Shown in pieces: positions 20,285 through 28,024 of a stretch of DNA of 64,000 bases. Source of the stretch: Goodfellowiella coeruleoviolacea. GTDB taxonomy: Bacteria; Actinomycetota; Actinomycetes; Mycobacteriales; Pseudonocardiaceae. Under the pieces are notes generated by a model, which searched no databases, was not told the origin of the DNA, and saw only the letters and a program-made list of their open reading frames with translations. The stretch spans positions 372,001-436,000 of the forward strand of contig NZ_JAMTCK010000004.1 in NCBI RefSeq assembly GCF_024171785.1, read 5' to 3'. Position 1 is the first letter of the stretch; each line of letters opens with the position of its first letter. Position numbers and translations under genes: made by a program.

Positions 20285-21490
20285 GTGCGGAACACCGAGG
20301 ACCAGCCCGCCGGCCCTCGGCGCGGCCAGCGGGCGCTGGCCCGGCAGTCCCTGGTGGTGGCGGTGGCCTGCGCGGCCACCGACGCCGGGCTGTGCCTGCC
20401 GCCCGCGGACCTGGCCGACTGGCGGTGTTGGCTGCTGCTGGGCCTGGTGATCGTGGCCGACCTGGCGCTCGCCCTGCCGCCGCGCTGGGCCAGGGAGGTC
20501 GCCGTCGGGCACGGCCTGCTGGTCGCGCTGGCCCCGGTCCTGCTCGACGGACTGCCCGGCCCCCAGATGATCAACAACGCCGGCCTGCTGGTGTCCGGCT
20601 ACCTGGCCGGGTCGTGGCTGCGCACCTGGCCGGCGCTGACCGCGCTGGCCGGCCTGGTGCTCGGGTTCGCGGTGAACGCGGTCGGCGATCAGGACTTCGC
20701 GCGCGGCTGGGTGGTGCTGCTGCTGATGATCGTCGGCAACTGCCTGGTGCCGTGGCTGGTCGGCCGGTTCACCATGGCCCGCCGCACCTACATCGTGGAC
20801 CTCGAACAGCACGCCGAGCGGCTGCGCCGCGACGAGCAGGTGGCCGTGCAGCGGGCCGTGGCCGAGGAGCGCAGCGCCATCGCCCGCGACCTGCACGACG
20901 TGATCTCCCACCACGTCAGCACGATCAGCATGCACGCCGGTGCCGCCCGGCTCGGGCTGGCCGAGCCGGCCTCACCCGTGCACCGGTCGCTGGCCGCGGT
21001 GGAGGCCGCCAGCCGCGCGGCCCTGGCCGACCTGCGCCGGCTGCTGGACGTGCTGCACGGCCAGGACAGCGGCGCCGGCCAGCGGCAGCCCGGCCTGGAC
21101 AACATCGACGAACTGCTCGACGGCGTGCGCGGCGCCGGCCTGCCGGTGCGGCTGACCGTCCACGGCGCCGCGCAGCCGCTGCCCGGTTCGCTGGACGTCG
21201 CCGCCTACCGGGTCATCCAGGAGGCACTGACCAACGCGGTGCGCCACGGCGACGGCGATACCGTGGAGATCGAGTTGACCCACCGGCCCGGCGAGGTGTG
21301 CGTGACCGTGACCAACGGCGTACCGGTCGGTGCCGGCGGCCGCGGCGGCGCCGAGGGGGAGTCGTCCCGACGCGGGCTGGCCGGGATGCGCCAGCGCGTC
21401 GCCCTGTTCGGCGGCCGGATCGGCTACGGCCCGCAGCCGGACGGCCGGCGCTGGCGGGTCCGGGTGAGCTTCCCGGTGGAGCAGACGTGA
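20285..21490 (+). CDS. NarL-type sensor histidine kinase
   Basis: A GTG at 20285 just behind GGGGGAGG gives 401 residues; a GTG at 20258 is the alternative. Four to five membrane helices occupy about residues 20-165. The HisKA_3 dimerisation domain holds the phosphorylated His in ARDLHDVISHHVSTISMHAG, and the HATPase domain has YRVIQEALTNAVRHG and RRGLAGMRQRVALFGG. There is no large extracytoplasmic loop, so the membrane part itself may sense. It overlaps the response regulator gene by four bases (GTGA) and lies just upstream of the four-gene membrane cassette. Confidence 0.92.
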   Translation: MRNTEDQPAGPRRGQRALARQSLVVAVACAATDAGLCLPPADLADWRCWLLLGLVIVADLALALPPRWAREVAVGHGLLVALAPVLLDGLPGPQMINNAGLLVSGYLAGSWLRTWPALTALAGLVLGFAVNAVGDQDFARGWVVLLLMIVGNCLVPWLVGRFTMARRTYIVDLEQHAERLRRDEQVAVQRAVAEERSAIARDLHDVISHHVSTISMHAGAARLGLAEPASPVHRSLAAVEAASRAALADLRRLLDVLHGQDSGAGQRQPGLDNIDELLDGVRGAGLPVRLTVHGAAQPLPGSLDVAAYRVIQEALTNAVRHGDGDTVEIELTHRPGEVCVTVTNGVPVGAGGRGGAEGESSRRGLAGMRQRVALFGGRIGYGPQPDGRRWRVRVSFPVEQT

Positions 21491-22140
21491 CGATCAGGGT
21501 GCTGCTGGCCGACGACCACGCGATGTTCCGCTCGGGCATGCGTGCCGTGCTGGACACCCAGGCCGACCTGGAGTGCGTGGCCGAGGTGGCCGACGGCCGC
21601 GCCGCCATCACCGAGATCCACCGGCTGCGGCCGGACGTGGCCGTGCTGGACGTGCGCATGCCCCGGCTCGACGGGATCGCCGCCACCGAGGCCGTGCTGG
21701 CCGCTCCCGGCAACGGCACCCGCGTGCTGGTGCTGACCACCTACGACTCGGACGAGTACGTGTACCGGGCGCTGCGGGCCGGCGCGAGCGGGTTCCTGCT
21801 CAAGAGCCTGCCCCCGGAGGAGCTGATCTCCGCGGTCCGGGTGGCCGCCAGGGGTGACGCGCTGATCGACCCGTCGGTGACCCGCCGGCTGGTGGAGCAG
21901 TTCACCACCAGCATCGAACCGCCGAGCCGCACCCCGGAGGTGGACCGGCTGACCGCGCGGGAGCGCGAGGTGCTGCTGCTGGTGGCCGACGCCCGCAGCA
22001 ACGCCGAGATCGCCAGGGAACTCGGCGTGGGCGAGGAGACGGTGAAGACGCACGTGTCGCGGGTGCTGGCCAAGCTCGGCCTGCGCGACCGGGTGCACGC
22101 CGTGGTCTACGCGCACCGCAACGGGCTGGTCGGCCGCTGA
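21487..22140 (+). CDS. NarL/FixJ-family response regulator
   Basis: 217 residues from a GTG overlapping the kinase stop. Receiver domain: acidic pocket LLADDHAMF, phospho-acceptor Asp in AVLDVRMPRLDG, Thr in VLTTYDSD and Lys in FLLKSLPPEEL. The LuxR-type helix-turn-helix is at the C-terminus (LTAREREVLLLVADARSNAEI, then GEETVKTHVSRVLAKLGLRDR). It is the DNA-binding partner of the kinase. Likely targets are its own operon or the cassette starting at 22335; that is inference from position. Confidence 0.95.
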   Translation: MTIRVLLADDHAMFRSGMRAVLDTQADLECVAEVADGRAAITEIHRLRPDVAVLDVRMPRLDGIAATEAVLAAPGNGTRVLVLTTYDSDEYVYRALRAGASGFLLKSLPPEELISAVRVAARGDALIDPSVTRRLVEQFTTSIEPPSRTPEVDRLTAREREVLLLVADARSNAEIARELGVGEETVKTHVSRVLAKLGLRDRVHAVVYAHRNGLVGR

Positions 22141-22159
22141 GGCGTCCGGCGGCAGCCCC

Positions 22160-22219
22160 GCGCCAGCCGGTCCCGCGCCAGTCGGTGCTGTGCCAGTCGG
22201 TGCTGTGCCAGCCGCTCCC
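22160..22219. repeat. Four 15-bp tandem repeats
   Basis: Units of 15 bp start at 22160, 22175, 22190 and 22205 with consensus GYGCCAGYCGGTSCY. They lie between the two-component system and the four-gene cassette. A further C/G-rich stretch (22240-22295) follows, and no gene is seen in it. Confidence 0.8.
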
Positions 22220-22334
22220 CGGGGAAACCAGCGGCTCCCCCGGACCAGGGGCGCCGCCTCCCCCGCGCAGGGGACGCCGCCTCCCGCCCCGGCGTGACGA
22301 CACGGACGCGCGGGGTAACTAGCTTGTCTGGTCG

Positions 22335-23852
22335 ATGCATGCGAGACCAACCGGACCGAGGGCCGCCCTGGTCCTGGCCCTCACCGCGCTCGTCCTGCTG
22401 CTGGCCGGGCCGCTGCCGGCCGCCGCGGACGGCGGACCCGTCGGCAGCGACCTGCACGTCGCCCAGACGCTGGGCGCGCGGGAACTCACCGTGGTGATCC
22501 GCCGCGTGCTGGCCACCCCCGGCCCGGTGCGGGTCGAGGTGGTCAGCCACGCCGGCACCCCCGCCGGCACCCTGCGCCTGCGGCTGGCCCCGACCGGCGC
22601 CACCACCGCCGACAGCGCCGCCACCGGGCTCGCCCCGCCCGGCACCGTCACCAGCAGCGCCGACCTGGTGCTCGGCGGCACGCCCGGCCTGTACGGCAGC
22701 ACGCTGCGGGTGGACCGGCCCGGGCCGTGGGAACTGGCCGTCGACGACGGGGACCGGGTGGCCCGCATCCCGTTCGTGGTGCCGGCCAGGGTGGTGGCGC
22801 CGTGGGAGCCGTTCACCTACGGCGGGTTCGTCGCGGCCGGCGCGTTCCTGGTGCTCGCGCTGGTCACCGCGGTGCGGGCGCGCCGCGCCTGGGTGCCGCT
22901 GGTCCCGGCGGCCGGCGTGGTCGCGGCGATCGCGGTGGCCACCACGGCCGCGCTGCTGTCCGCGAGCATCCCGCCGCCACCCGCACCGGGCAGCCAGACC
23001 GACCCCAGCCTCGACACGGTCACCGACCCGTACGCGGTCGCGGCCCTGCCCGCGACCACCGACTACTCGCGGCCCCCGGTGACCCTGACCGTGGCCGCGC
23101 CCGACGCCCGCGCCGGGGCACCCGCGGACCTGCGGCTCACCCTCACCGACGTGGCCACCGGACGCGCCGTGGACGACCTGCTGGTGCACGACAACGCCCT
23201 GATCCACCTCATGGTGGTCGGCCCGTCCGGGCAGCTGTGGCACCTGCACCCGATCCGGCTGGGTCCCGGCGACTACCAGGCGCACTTCGTGCCACCCGAG
23301 GCCGGGACCTACGCGGTGGCCGCGGAACTGGCCCGGCGCGGCGGTGGCGTGCAGCTGCTCCGCCCGCCCTCGGGGCTCACCGTCCCCGGTGCGGCCGCCG
23401 GCGAGCACCGGGCCGGCCCGGCCGAGCCGGGCGGCCCGGGCGTGCGGGAGGTCAACGGCGTGACCGTGGCCGTGCGCGTGGACCAGCTGGCCGTGGGCAC
23501 GGCGAGCACCATCACCGCGACCGTGGGCACCCGCCCGGACCTGCAGCCGTGGCTGGGCATGCTCGGCCACCTGATCATCGTCGGGCCGCTGCCGCCAGCC
23601 GCGGCGGAGGTCGGCGCCGCCGCCCTGACCGCCCCCCACTGGGCGCACGCCCACGCCATGGCGCCGGTGAGCAACGCCGCGACCGGCCCACCCGACGAGA
23701 CCGTGGCCGCGTTCGGGCCGGCGGCCCACTTCACTCACACCTTCGCCGCGCCCGGCCACTACCGGCTGTGGGTGCAGGTCGAGCGCGAGTACGCGGTGCT
23801 GACCGTGCCCGTGGCGGTCGAGGTGCCCACCCCGCAGGGAGACCGCCCGTGA
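22335..23852 (+). CDS. Secreted/membrane protein with two His-rich putative metal-binding domains
   Basis: 505 residues with a Sec signal peptide (about 1-32), an outer domain, a membrane hairpin near 160-215 and a larger second outer part. That part carries HDNALIHLMVVGPSG followed by WHLHP near 280-305, and later GMLGHLIIVGP, WAHAHAM and AHFTHTFAAPGHYRLW. This H..HLM..HLHP...PG.Y pattern occurs in actinobacterial exported proteins often found with copper or heavy-metal genes, so metal handling is plausible but unproven. It is the first gene of a cassette whose next gene starts in a GTGA overlap. Confidence 0.75.
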   Translation: MHARPTGPRAALVLALTALVLLLAGPLPAAADGGPVGSDLHVAQTLGARELTVVIRRVLATPGPVRVEVVSHAGTPAGTLRLRLAPTGATTADSAATGLAPPGTVTSSADLVLGGTPGLYGSTLRVDRPGPWELAVDDGDRVARIPFVVPARVVAPWEPFTYGGFVAAGAFLVLALVTAVRARRAWVPLVPAAGVVAAIAVATTAALLSASIPPPPAPGSQTDPSLDTVTDPYAVAALPATTDYSRPPVTLTVAAPDARAGAPADLRLTLTDVATGRAVDDLLVHDNALIHLMVVGPSGQLWHLHPIRLGPGDYQAHFVPPEAGTYAVAAELARRGGGVQLLRPPSGLTVPGAAAGEHRAGPAEPGGPGVREVNGVTVAVRVDQLAVGTASTITATVGTRPDLQPWLGMLGHLIIVGPLPPAAAEVGAAALTAPHWAHAHAMAPVSNAATGPPDETVAAFGPAAHFTHTFAAPGHYRLWVQVEREYAVLTVPVAVEVPTPQGDRP

Positions 23853-24334
23853 CCGACAGACCGCCCGTGGCCGCCGGGCCGCCCTCGGCTGACGACCCCA
23901 CCGCCGCCCACCGCCAGGTGCTCGCGCGCCGACCGGTGCTCGCGGTGCTGCTCGGCGTGGCCGTCGTCGCCGCCGGCCTGGTGTGGCTGCTCTGGCCGAC
24001 CCCGGCCGGACCGGTGGTGCTGACCGCCGGCAGCGACCGGCACAGCGTGCGGCTCACCGTGGACCAGCCCCGGGTCGGCGCGGCGGGCGCCTGGCTGGTC
24101 GAGATCAGCGACCCGGCCGGCCAGCCCGTGTCGGCACCGGCGGTGCGCGTCGACCCGGTCATGCCGAGGATGGGCCACGCGATCGCCCCGCTGACCGCGA
24201 CCGCCCAGGGACCCGGCCGGTACCGGGTGGACGCGGCCGCGCTGCCGATGGCCGGCGAGTGGGAGATCACCGTGGCGATCAGCGGCGCCGACGGGCCCGA
24301 CCAGGTCGTGTTCCCGCTGCTGGTGTCCGGTTAG
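23849..24334 (+). CDS. FixH/YtkA-like membrane-anchored protein
   Basis: The GTG at 23849 overlaps the previous stop; 161 residues. A short cytoplasmic N-terminus is followed by one membrane helix (about 28-50) and an outer beta domain. The sequence VDPVMPRMGHAIAPL and then GRYRVDAAALPMAGEWEITV matches the YtkA/FixH-like fold (MP-MGH motif), whose members often accompany copper or cytochrome oxidase assembly functions. The Met/His motif could bind copper. The next gene begins 207 bp later, past a 14-bp repeat array. Confidence 0.75.
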   Translation: MTDRPPVAAGPPSADDPTAAHRQVLARRPVLAVLLGVAVVAAGLVWLLWPTPAGPVVLTAGSDRHSVRLTVDQPRVGAAGAWLVEISDPAGQPVSAPAVRVDPVMPRMGHAIAPLTATAQGPGRYRVDAAALPMAGEWEITVAISGADGPDQVVFPLLVSG

Positions 24335-24435
24335 CCCGGCCCGGCCCGCGTGGTACCCGGCGGCCGGGGACGTCCCGCCCGATGCGGGACCGCGGCCGCA
24401 CCGCGGCAGCCCGCGCCTGCCCCGCGATCCGATGC

Positions 24436-24523
24436 GGACGTTTCCACGAGGACGTTCCCGATCGGACGCTCTGCAGAGGACTTTCCGAACAGGACTTTCC
24501 GAAGAGGACATTCCGAACAGGAC
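24436..24523. repeat. Six 14-bp tandem repeats just upstream of a membrane protein gene
   Basis: Units begin with GGAC at 24436, 24450, 24464, 24478, 24492 and 24506, and a seventh GGAC is at 24520. The best units read GGACTTTCCGAACA. Across unit boundaries each makes a small dyad such as TTCC-GAACA-GGAC. The array ends about 20 bp before the ATG at 24542. A period of 14 is not a coding period. Confidence 0.9.
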
Positions 24524-24541
24524 AGTGAAGGAGCGAACCGG

Positions 24542-25762
24542 ATGGAGTTCACCGCATCGGGGTCGGTGGTCGGCCGGGCCGGCCCGGCCGACCACGCCCA
24601 GGCCCGCCCCGGGGCCGCGGCCCTGGGACTGCCGGCGGCGGGCGCGCTGCTCGGCGGCAGCGCGCTCTCCCTGGTCGGCCTGACCTGGGACGTGCAGTGG
24701 CACGAGGACGTCGGTCCGGACACGTTCTTCACCCTGCCGCACCTGTTCCTGTACTCGGGCAGCGCCGTCGCCGGGCTGGCCAGCCTGGCCGTGGTGCTGG
24801 CGACCACCGCGGCCCAGCGCGCCGGCCGGCGGGTGGACCCCACCCTGGGCGGCATGCCGGTCGGGGTGTTCGGCCGGACCTTCACCGCGCCGCTCGGCTA
24901 CCTGGTTGCCGGCGTGGGCGCGGCGTCGTTCCTGCTCTACGGCCTGTGGGACCAGTGGTGGCACAGCCTGTACGGGTTTGACGCGGTGATCGACTCGCCA
25001 CCGCACATCGGCCTGCTGCTGTCGGTCACCGGCACCATGATCGGCACGATCGTGGTGTTCGCCGCCGGCCGGCGCCACCGCTGGGGGCCGCCCGGCGTGG
25101 TGGTCAGCACGGCCATGCTGCTGGCGTTCAGCACGGTCACCGTGCTCGGCCTGCAGGGCCTGGACGGCGTGGTCGACGCGGTGGCCGTGGGGCTGGCCTT
25201 CCTGACCACGCTGCTGCTGGTGCTGGCCAGCGAGTTCGCCAGCCGCCGGCCCGGCGGCGGCCTGGCCACCGCCGCGGTGCTGGCCCTGCTGCAGGCGGTG
25301 TTCTGGTGGTTCTCGCCGTGGGCCGCGCACGCCTACGCCGACCTGGTCGGCCTGCCGCTGCGCGACTACGCGCTGGCGATCCCGGTGATGCCCGCGCTCA
25401 TGCCGGTGTGCGCGGTCGCCGTCGGCGCCCTGGTCGACCTGCCGCGCTGGACCAGTCGGCGGCGCACCGGGCCGGGCCGGGCCGCCGGGCTCGCCACCGG
25501 GGCGCTCGGCGGCGCGCTGGTCGCCGGGCTCAACGGGGTGCAGCAGCACTGGCTGTACGGCACGCACCTGCCCGGCACGGCCACCCTGGCGGCCACCGCG
25601 GCACTGGGCGCCGTGGCCGGCCTGGCCGCGGGCCTGCTGGGCCGCGGGTTCGGCATCATGCTGCGCGGCGTCGCCGACGTGCCGGCCGGCCGGTCCGCGC
25701 CCGGTGTGCCGCCCGGCGCGACCGCCGCCGCCACCCCGGTCTCACCCGAGGGGGCACGGTGA
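24542..25762 (+). CDS. Polytopic membrane protein with twin WD-WH-G-D-PH motifs
   Basis: The ATG at 24542 has GAAGGAG eight bases upstream; 406 residues with about nine or ten hydrophobic helices. A motif occurs twice: WDVQWHEDVGPD...PH at residues 49-67 and WDQWWHSLYGFD...PPH at 136-155, i.e. W-D-x2-W-H-x3-G-x-D-x5/6-P-H. The two copies suggest an internal duplication and conserved His/Asp/Trp sites for metal or heme at the membrane surface. I do not recognise a characterised family. It overlaps the next gene by GTGA. A 14-bp repeat array directly precedes it. Confidence 0.8.
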   Translation: MEFTASGSVVGRAGPADHAQARPGAAALGLPAAGALLGGSALSLVGLTWDVQWHEDVGPDTFFTLPHLFLYSGSAVAGLASLAVVLATTAAQRAGRRVDPTLGGMPVGVFGRTFTAPLGYLVAGVGAASFLLYGLWDQWWHSLYGFDAVIDSPPHIGLLLSVTGTMIGTIVVFAAGRRHRWGPPGVVVSTAMLLAFSTVTVLGLQGLDGVVDAVAVGLAFLTTLLLVLASEFASRRPGGGLATAAVLALLQAVFWWFSPWAAHAYADLVGLPLRDYALAIPVMPALMPVCAVAVGALVDLPRWTSRRRTGPGRAAGLATGALGGALVAGLNGVQQHWLYGTHLPGTATLAATAALGAVAGLAAGLLGRGFGIMLRGVADVPAGRSAPGVPPGATAAATPVSPEGAR

Positions 25763-26337
25763 CCGGGCGGGCAGTGGCGGCCAGGCTGCGCACGGGCGCG
25801 GTGGCACTGCTGGCCGCGGTGGGCCTGACCGCCGCCGCGACCGCGCCCGCGGCGGCCGAGGAGTACCAGCCGGTGGAGACCGTGCACACCGAGCGGGTGC
25901 AGGTCGGGCCGTACGGGATGACCGTCGGGTTCAGCACCTGGCCGCTGCACGCCATGCGGTCCCTGGACTTCACGTTCACCCCCGACGACGGCATCGCCGG
26001 CAAGTCCGGCACGCTGACCGCGATCGGGCCGGACAACCCCGGTGCCCGGCCCCAGCCGCTGGCCCGCCACCCGCGCAAGCGCGACGTGTGGGGCCTGGAC
26101 GTGCGGGCGCTGCCGGTCGAGGGCCAGTGGACCTTCCGGTTCACCATCGACGGTCCGGCCGGTCCGGGTGTCGGCGAACTCACCGGGCTGACCGTGCTCG
26201 CCCAGCCCGGCCCGCCCATGGCGGTGAGCTGGTCGATCAGCACCCTGCCGCTGCTGGGGCTGGTGGCCTTCCTGGTGGTGGCCTGGCGGCGGGTGCGGCC
26301 AGGGCGGGCACCGGCGGCCGGCGCCGCCAGCGGCTGA
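25759..26337 (+). CDS. Secreted protein with C-terminal membrane anchor, cassette member
   Basis: The GTG at 25759 overlaps the previous stop; 192 residues. A Sec signal peptide ends near residue 34 (TAPAAAEE). The outer domain is beta-rich (VQVGPYGMTVGFSTWPLHAM ... GQWTFRFTIDGPAGPG), and one membrane helix near 160-178 is followed by a basic tail. It resembles in layout the FixH/YtkA-like gene two positions upstream. Its job is probably with the preceding polytopic protein, since the genes are translationally coupled. Confidence 0.7.
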   Translation: MTGRAVAARLRTGAVALLAAVGLTAAATAPAAAEEYQPVETVHTERVQVGPYGMTVGFSTWPLHAMRSLDFTFTPDDGIAGKSGTLTAIGPDNPGARPQPLARHPRKRDVWGLDVRALPVEGQWTFRFTIDGPAGPGVGELTGLTVLAQPGPPMAVSWSISTLPLLGLVAFLVVAWRRVRPGRAPAAGAASG

Positions 26338-26382
26338 GGTGCTCGCTGGCCAGGCACGGCGCTCAGCCGGCTCTGGTGGCCC

Positions 26383-26458
26383 GCCTGCTGCGCTGATCAC
26401 CCTGCTGCGCTGATCAGCCTGCTGTGGTGTCAGTCGGCCGTGGTGTCAGCCTGCTGTG
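26383..26458. repeat. 16-17-bp tandem repeats across the 3' end of the hydrolase gene
   Basis: Units lie at 26383-26399, 26400-26416, 26417-26432, 26433-26448 and a partial one at 26449-26458; consensus of the first two is SCCTGCTGCGCTGATCA. Each full unit ends in TCA. The TCA of the third (26430-26432) is the stop codon of the minus-strand hydrolase. Confidence 0.8.
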
Positions 26459-27284
26459 TGGCCAGGAAGTCCCGCAGTTCCCGGTTGAACCGGTCGGGGG
26501 CCTCCAGGTTGATCATGTGCGCGACCCCGGTGACGCACACGTGCCGGACACCACCGGACACCCCGCGCGCGATGTGCTCGGCGTTGCCCACGATGTCGGT
26601 GCTGTCCAGGTCGCCGTGCAGCACCAGGGTCGGCACCCGGATCTGTCCGAGCCGGTCCGCCGCACCCACCTCCTGGGCGCGGCCGGCGCCCAGGCCGCGC
26701 GCGTGCCGGGTGACGTTGTGCTCGGCCGAGGCCCGCAGCCGCTCCCGCAGCGCCGGAGGCGTCCGCGCGGGGTCGCGGTGCGGGCCGTCCACCCACATCC
26801 GCAGGAAGTGCTCCACGAACGGTGCCGCGCCGCTGGTGTCCTCCAGCGCGGCCAGTTGCAGCGCCAGGTGGTGCCGCACGAACGGATCGGTGAACGGCCG
26901 GCCGCTGACCCCGGGCGCGGCCAGCACCAGGGCCGACACCAGCTGCGGGTGCGCGATCGCGGTGTCCAGGGCGGTCCGGGCGCCCAGGGACAGGCCCACC
27001 AGCGTCGCGTCGGTGATGTCGAGGTGCGCCAGCAGGGCGGCCAGGTCCTCCTGGTGGGCGTAGTCCCCGGTCACCGACGAGGAGCCGCCGTGGCCGCGGG
27101 CGTCGTAGCGGATCACCCGGTGGCCCAGGCCGGCCAGCCAGGAGAACTGCTCGTCCCACATGCCCATGTCGAGCATGCCGCCGTGCAGCAGCACCACGGC
27201 GGGTCCGCTGCCCGCCGTCTCGTAGCGCAGTTCACCGCCGGGCACGGGCGCGTGGCCGAGCGAGGTGGGCTGGGCCTGGGTCAT
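26430..27284 (-). CDS. Alpha/beta hydrolase
   Basis: 284 residues. Alpha/beta hydrolase fold: the oxyanion motif VVLLHGGMLD, the nucleophile elbow GLSLGA (Ser near residue 97), an acid in VLHGDLDSTD and the catalytic His in GVAHMINLEAPDRF. It is of the size and type of 3-oxoadipate enol-lactonase or haloperoxidase-like hydrolases; substrate unknown. Its start overlaps the stop of the upstream MarR gene by four bases, so the two form an operon under MarR control. Confidence 0.88.
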   Translation of the reverse strand: MTQAQPTSLGHAPVPGGELRYETAGSGPAVVLLHGGMLDMGMWDEQFSWLAGLGHRVIRYDARGHGGSSSVTGDYAHQEDLAALLAHLDITDATLVGLSLGARTALDTAIAHPQLVSALVLAAPGVSGRPFTDPFVRHHLALQLAALEDTSGAAPFVEHFLRMWVDGPHRDPARTPPALRERLRASAEHNVTRHARGLGAGRAQEVGAADRLGQIRVPTLVLHGDLDSTDIVGNAEHIARGVSGGVRHVCVTGVAHMINLEAPDRFNRELRDFLATQQADTTAD

Positions 27285-27883
27285 GTCGGGTCTCCTCCGG
27301 TGTGGGGTGGGATGCGTGGGGCTCGCTCGGGCGCGCCGCCGTCGTCGCCGTCGTCGTTGCCGCCGTCGTCGCCGTCCGGGGCGCCGTCCTGGTCGCGCTG
27401 GTCGGGGGTGTCCTGGCCGAGGCGGTGGAACGCCTCGCCGAGCCGGTCCAGCACCCGCAGTGCCGTGGCGACCTCGGCCGGGGTGACGTCGTCGGACAGG
27501 CGACGGTGCAGTTCACGCCGTTCGGCCCGCTGGATGCCGGTGATCACGGCCGTGCCCCGAGCGGTGAGGCGGATCAGGTGGGAGCGCCGGTGTTCCGGAT
27601 TGGGCACCGCCTCGACCAGGCCGAGGGCGGCCGCGTCGTTCACCAGCCGCTGGACCGGCTGCCGGTCCAGGCCCAACGCCCTGGCCACCTGGGGCACGGT
27701 GTGCGGACCGGTGGCGTGCAGGTGGTCCAGGACCGCGTGCTGCCCCGGGGTGACCCCGGTGCCGGCCAGCACCCGCTCCGCCGCGCGCACCACCGTGCGG
27801 TGCAGCGGCCACAGCCGGCGCACCACCTCGGCGAGCAGCGCGTCGAGCGCCACCGGAGTACCGTCACGCTCATTGGCATCCAT
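27281..27883 (-). CDS. MarR-family transcriptional regulator
   Basis: 200 residues from ATG at 27883. Winged helix: VLDHLHATGPHTVPQVARAL, then LDRQPVQRLVNDAAALGLV and the wing PNPEHRRSHLIRLTARG. The C-terminus after residue 160 is an Asp/Gly-rich tail (GDDGGNDDGDDGG) of low complexity. It is the first gene of a two-gene operon with an alpha/beta hydrolase, and a set of GATGTC half-sites lies immediately upstream of the start, indicating autorepression. Confidence 0.9.
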   Translation of the reverse strand: MDANERDGTPVALDALLAEVVRRLWPLHRTVVRAAERVLAGTGVTPGQHAVLDHLHATGPHTVPQVARALGLDRQPVQRLVNDAAALGLVEAVPNPEHRRSHLIRLTARGTAVITGIQRAERRELHRRLSDDVTPAEVATALRVLDRLGEAFHRLGQDTPDQRDQDGAPDGDDGGNDDGDDGGAPERAPRIPPHTGGDPT

Positions 27884-27909
27884 GATGTCATTATGACATC
27901 AATGATGTC
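27884..27909 (-). promoter_or_regulatory. MarR operator with three half-sites
   Basis: GATGTCAT-T-ATGACATC (27884-27900) is a perfect palindrome that touches the MarR start codon. A further GATGTC at 27904-27909 pairs with the same GACATC through AAT. A -10-like CATAAT on the minus strand (27896-27891) lies within it, so bound regulator would block the promoter, and the transcript may be leaderless. Confidence 0.75.
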
Positions 27910-27945
27910 TTCTGTCCCGAGTGTCGGTCTCGGGTGTCCGGCGAG

Positions 27946-27998
27946 AAAAAAGCACCGCCCCGAGTGGTCCCGGCAGTGCGGGAACATCGGGGCGGTGC
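27946..27998 (-). terminator. Intrinsic terminator after lipA
   Basis: Perfect 12-bp stem GCACCGCCCCGA (27952-27963) and TCGGGGCGGTGC (27987-27998), followed on the minus strand by six T (27951-27946). It lies 27 bp past the lipA stop. Confidence 0.95.
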
Positions 27999-28024
27999 GG
28001 TTGACCTGCTGGGGTGTGCCGCGT

